Part shown: positions 63,652 through 64,000 of the stretch, in pieces | Numbering within the stretch: the first letter of the stretch is position 1 | Layout: each line of letters starts with the position of its first letter | Assembly: GCA_902585045.1 (NCBI GenBank) | Contig: CACICB010000001.1 | Location: forward strand, 124,001-188,000 | Direction of reading: 5' to 3' | DNA length: 64,000 nucleotides | Origin: an uncultured Pelagibacteraceae bacterium | GTDB lineage: Bacteria > Pseudomonadota > Alphaproteobacteria > Pelagibacterales > Pelagibacteraceae | Program-made: the position numbers and the translations under genes | The notes under the pieces: generated by a model | Databases searched by the model: none | What the model was told of the DNA's origin: nothing | Seen by the model: only the letters and a program-made list of their open reading frames with translations

Positions 63652-64000
63652 ATGTTTAACAAAGTTTTAATAGCTAATAGAGGTGAAATAGCTGTTAGAA
63701 TAATTAGAGCTTGTAAAGAGTGGGGAATAAAAACTGTTGCTGTACATTCTGATGTAGATGCAGATTCAATGCATGTCAGATTAGCTGACGAAAGTGTATG
63801 TATTGGCTCACATCAGCCTCAAAACAGTTATTTAAATATTTCATCAATAATGTCAGCAGTAGATTTGACTGGTGCCGAAGCTGTTCATCCAGGATATGGA
63901 TTTTTATCAGAAAATGCAAAATTTTCAGAAATTGTAAATAAACATGGAATAAAATTTATAGGGCCCAGTGCTAAAATAATTTCAATGATGGGAGATAAGA
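63652..64000 (+). CDS. accC: Acetyl-CoA carboxylase biotin carboxylase subunit, N-terminal part; gene runs off the right edge
   Basis: [95 protein letters not shown]; follows accB. Confidence 0.96.
   Translation, partial: MFNKVLIANRGEIAVRIIRACKEWGIKTVAVHSDVDADSMHVRLADESVCIGSHQPQNSYLNISSIMSAVDLTGAEAVHPGYGFLSENAKFSEIVNKHGIKFIGPSAKIISMMGDK

Noticed and set aside
1-64000. CRISPR arrays, transposons, prophage genes, toxin-antitoxin or restriction-modification systems
   Set aside because: Looked for direct repeats, transposase/integrase motifs and defence-type domains; none seen by eye.

Overview
The window is a very AT-rich, tightly packed alphaproteobacterial chromosome segment. Protein content and gene order point to SAR11/Pelagibacterales; this is recognised by eye, with no search run. 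From left to right it carries: bamA (partial)-dxr-cdsA-uppS-frr-tsf-rpsB-dnaE-lolD-lolC/E-proS-DUF1467-rnj-coaX-birA; a complete nuoA-N Complex I operon; tRNA-Asp and tRNA-Val; a roughly 4-kb accessory patch (zinc-ribbon membrane protein, an 850-aa epimerase-cupin-C-methyltransferase fusion, and a GT17 glycosyltransferase); lon-clpX-clpP-tig; tRNA-Leu; a WecA/MraY-like transferase; a DMT permease; glnA; an acyltransferase; an iscR-sufBCDSU-sufT-sufA operon; an alpha/beta hydrolase; anmK/tyrS; an AsmA-like protein; prfB (with a +1 programmed frameshift); PBP1A; RNase E/G; thiG-thiS; and aroQ-accB-accC (partial). I saw no CRISPR array, prophage, transposase or obvious defence system. The observations most worth following up are: the three-domain sugar-tailoring fusion inserted at the lon/tRNA-Val junction; an IscR type-1-like operator in front of iscR-suf; a structured rpsB leader; the missing pyrH and rseP in an otherwise canonical cluster; the prfB recoding site with three closely spaced 0-frame stops; and the fact that all six convergent gene pairs overlap or abut at their stop codons.
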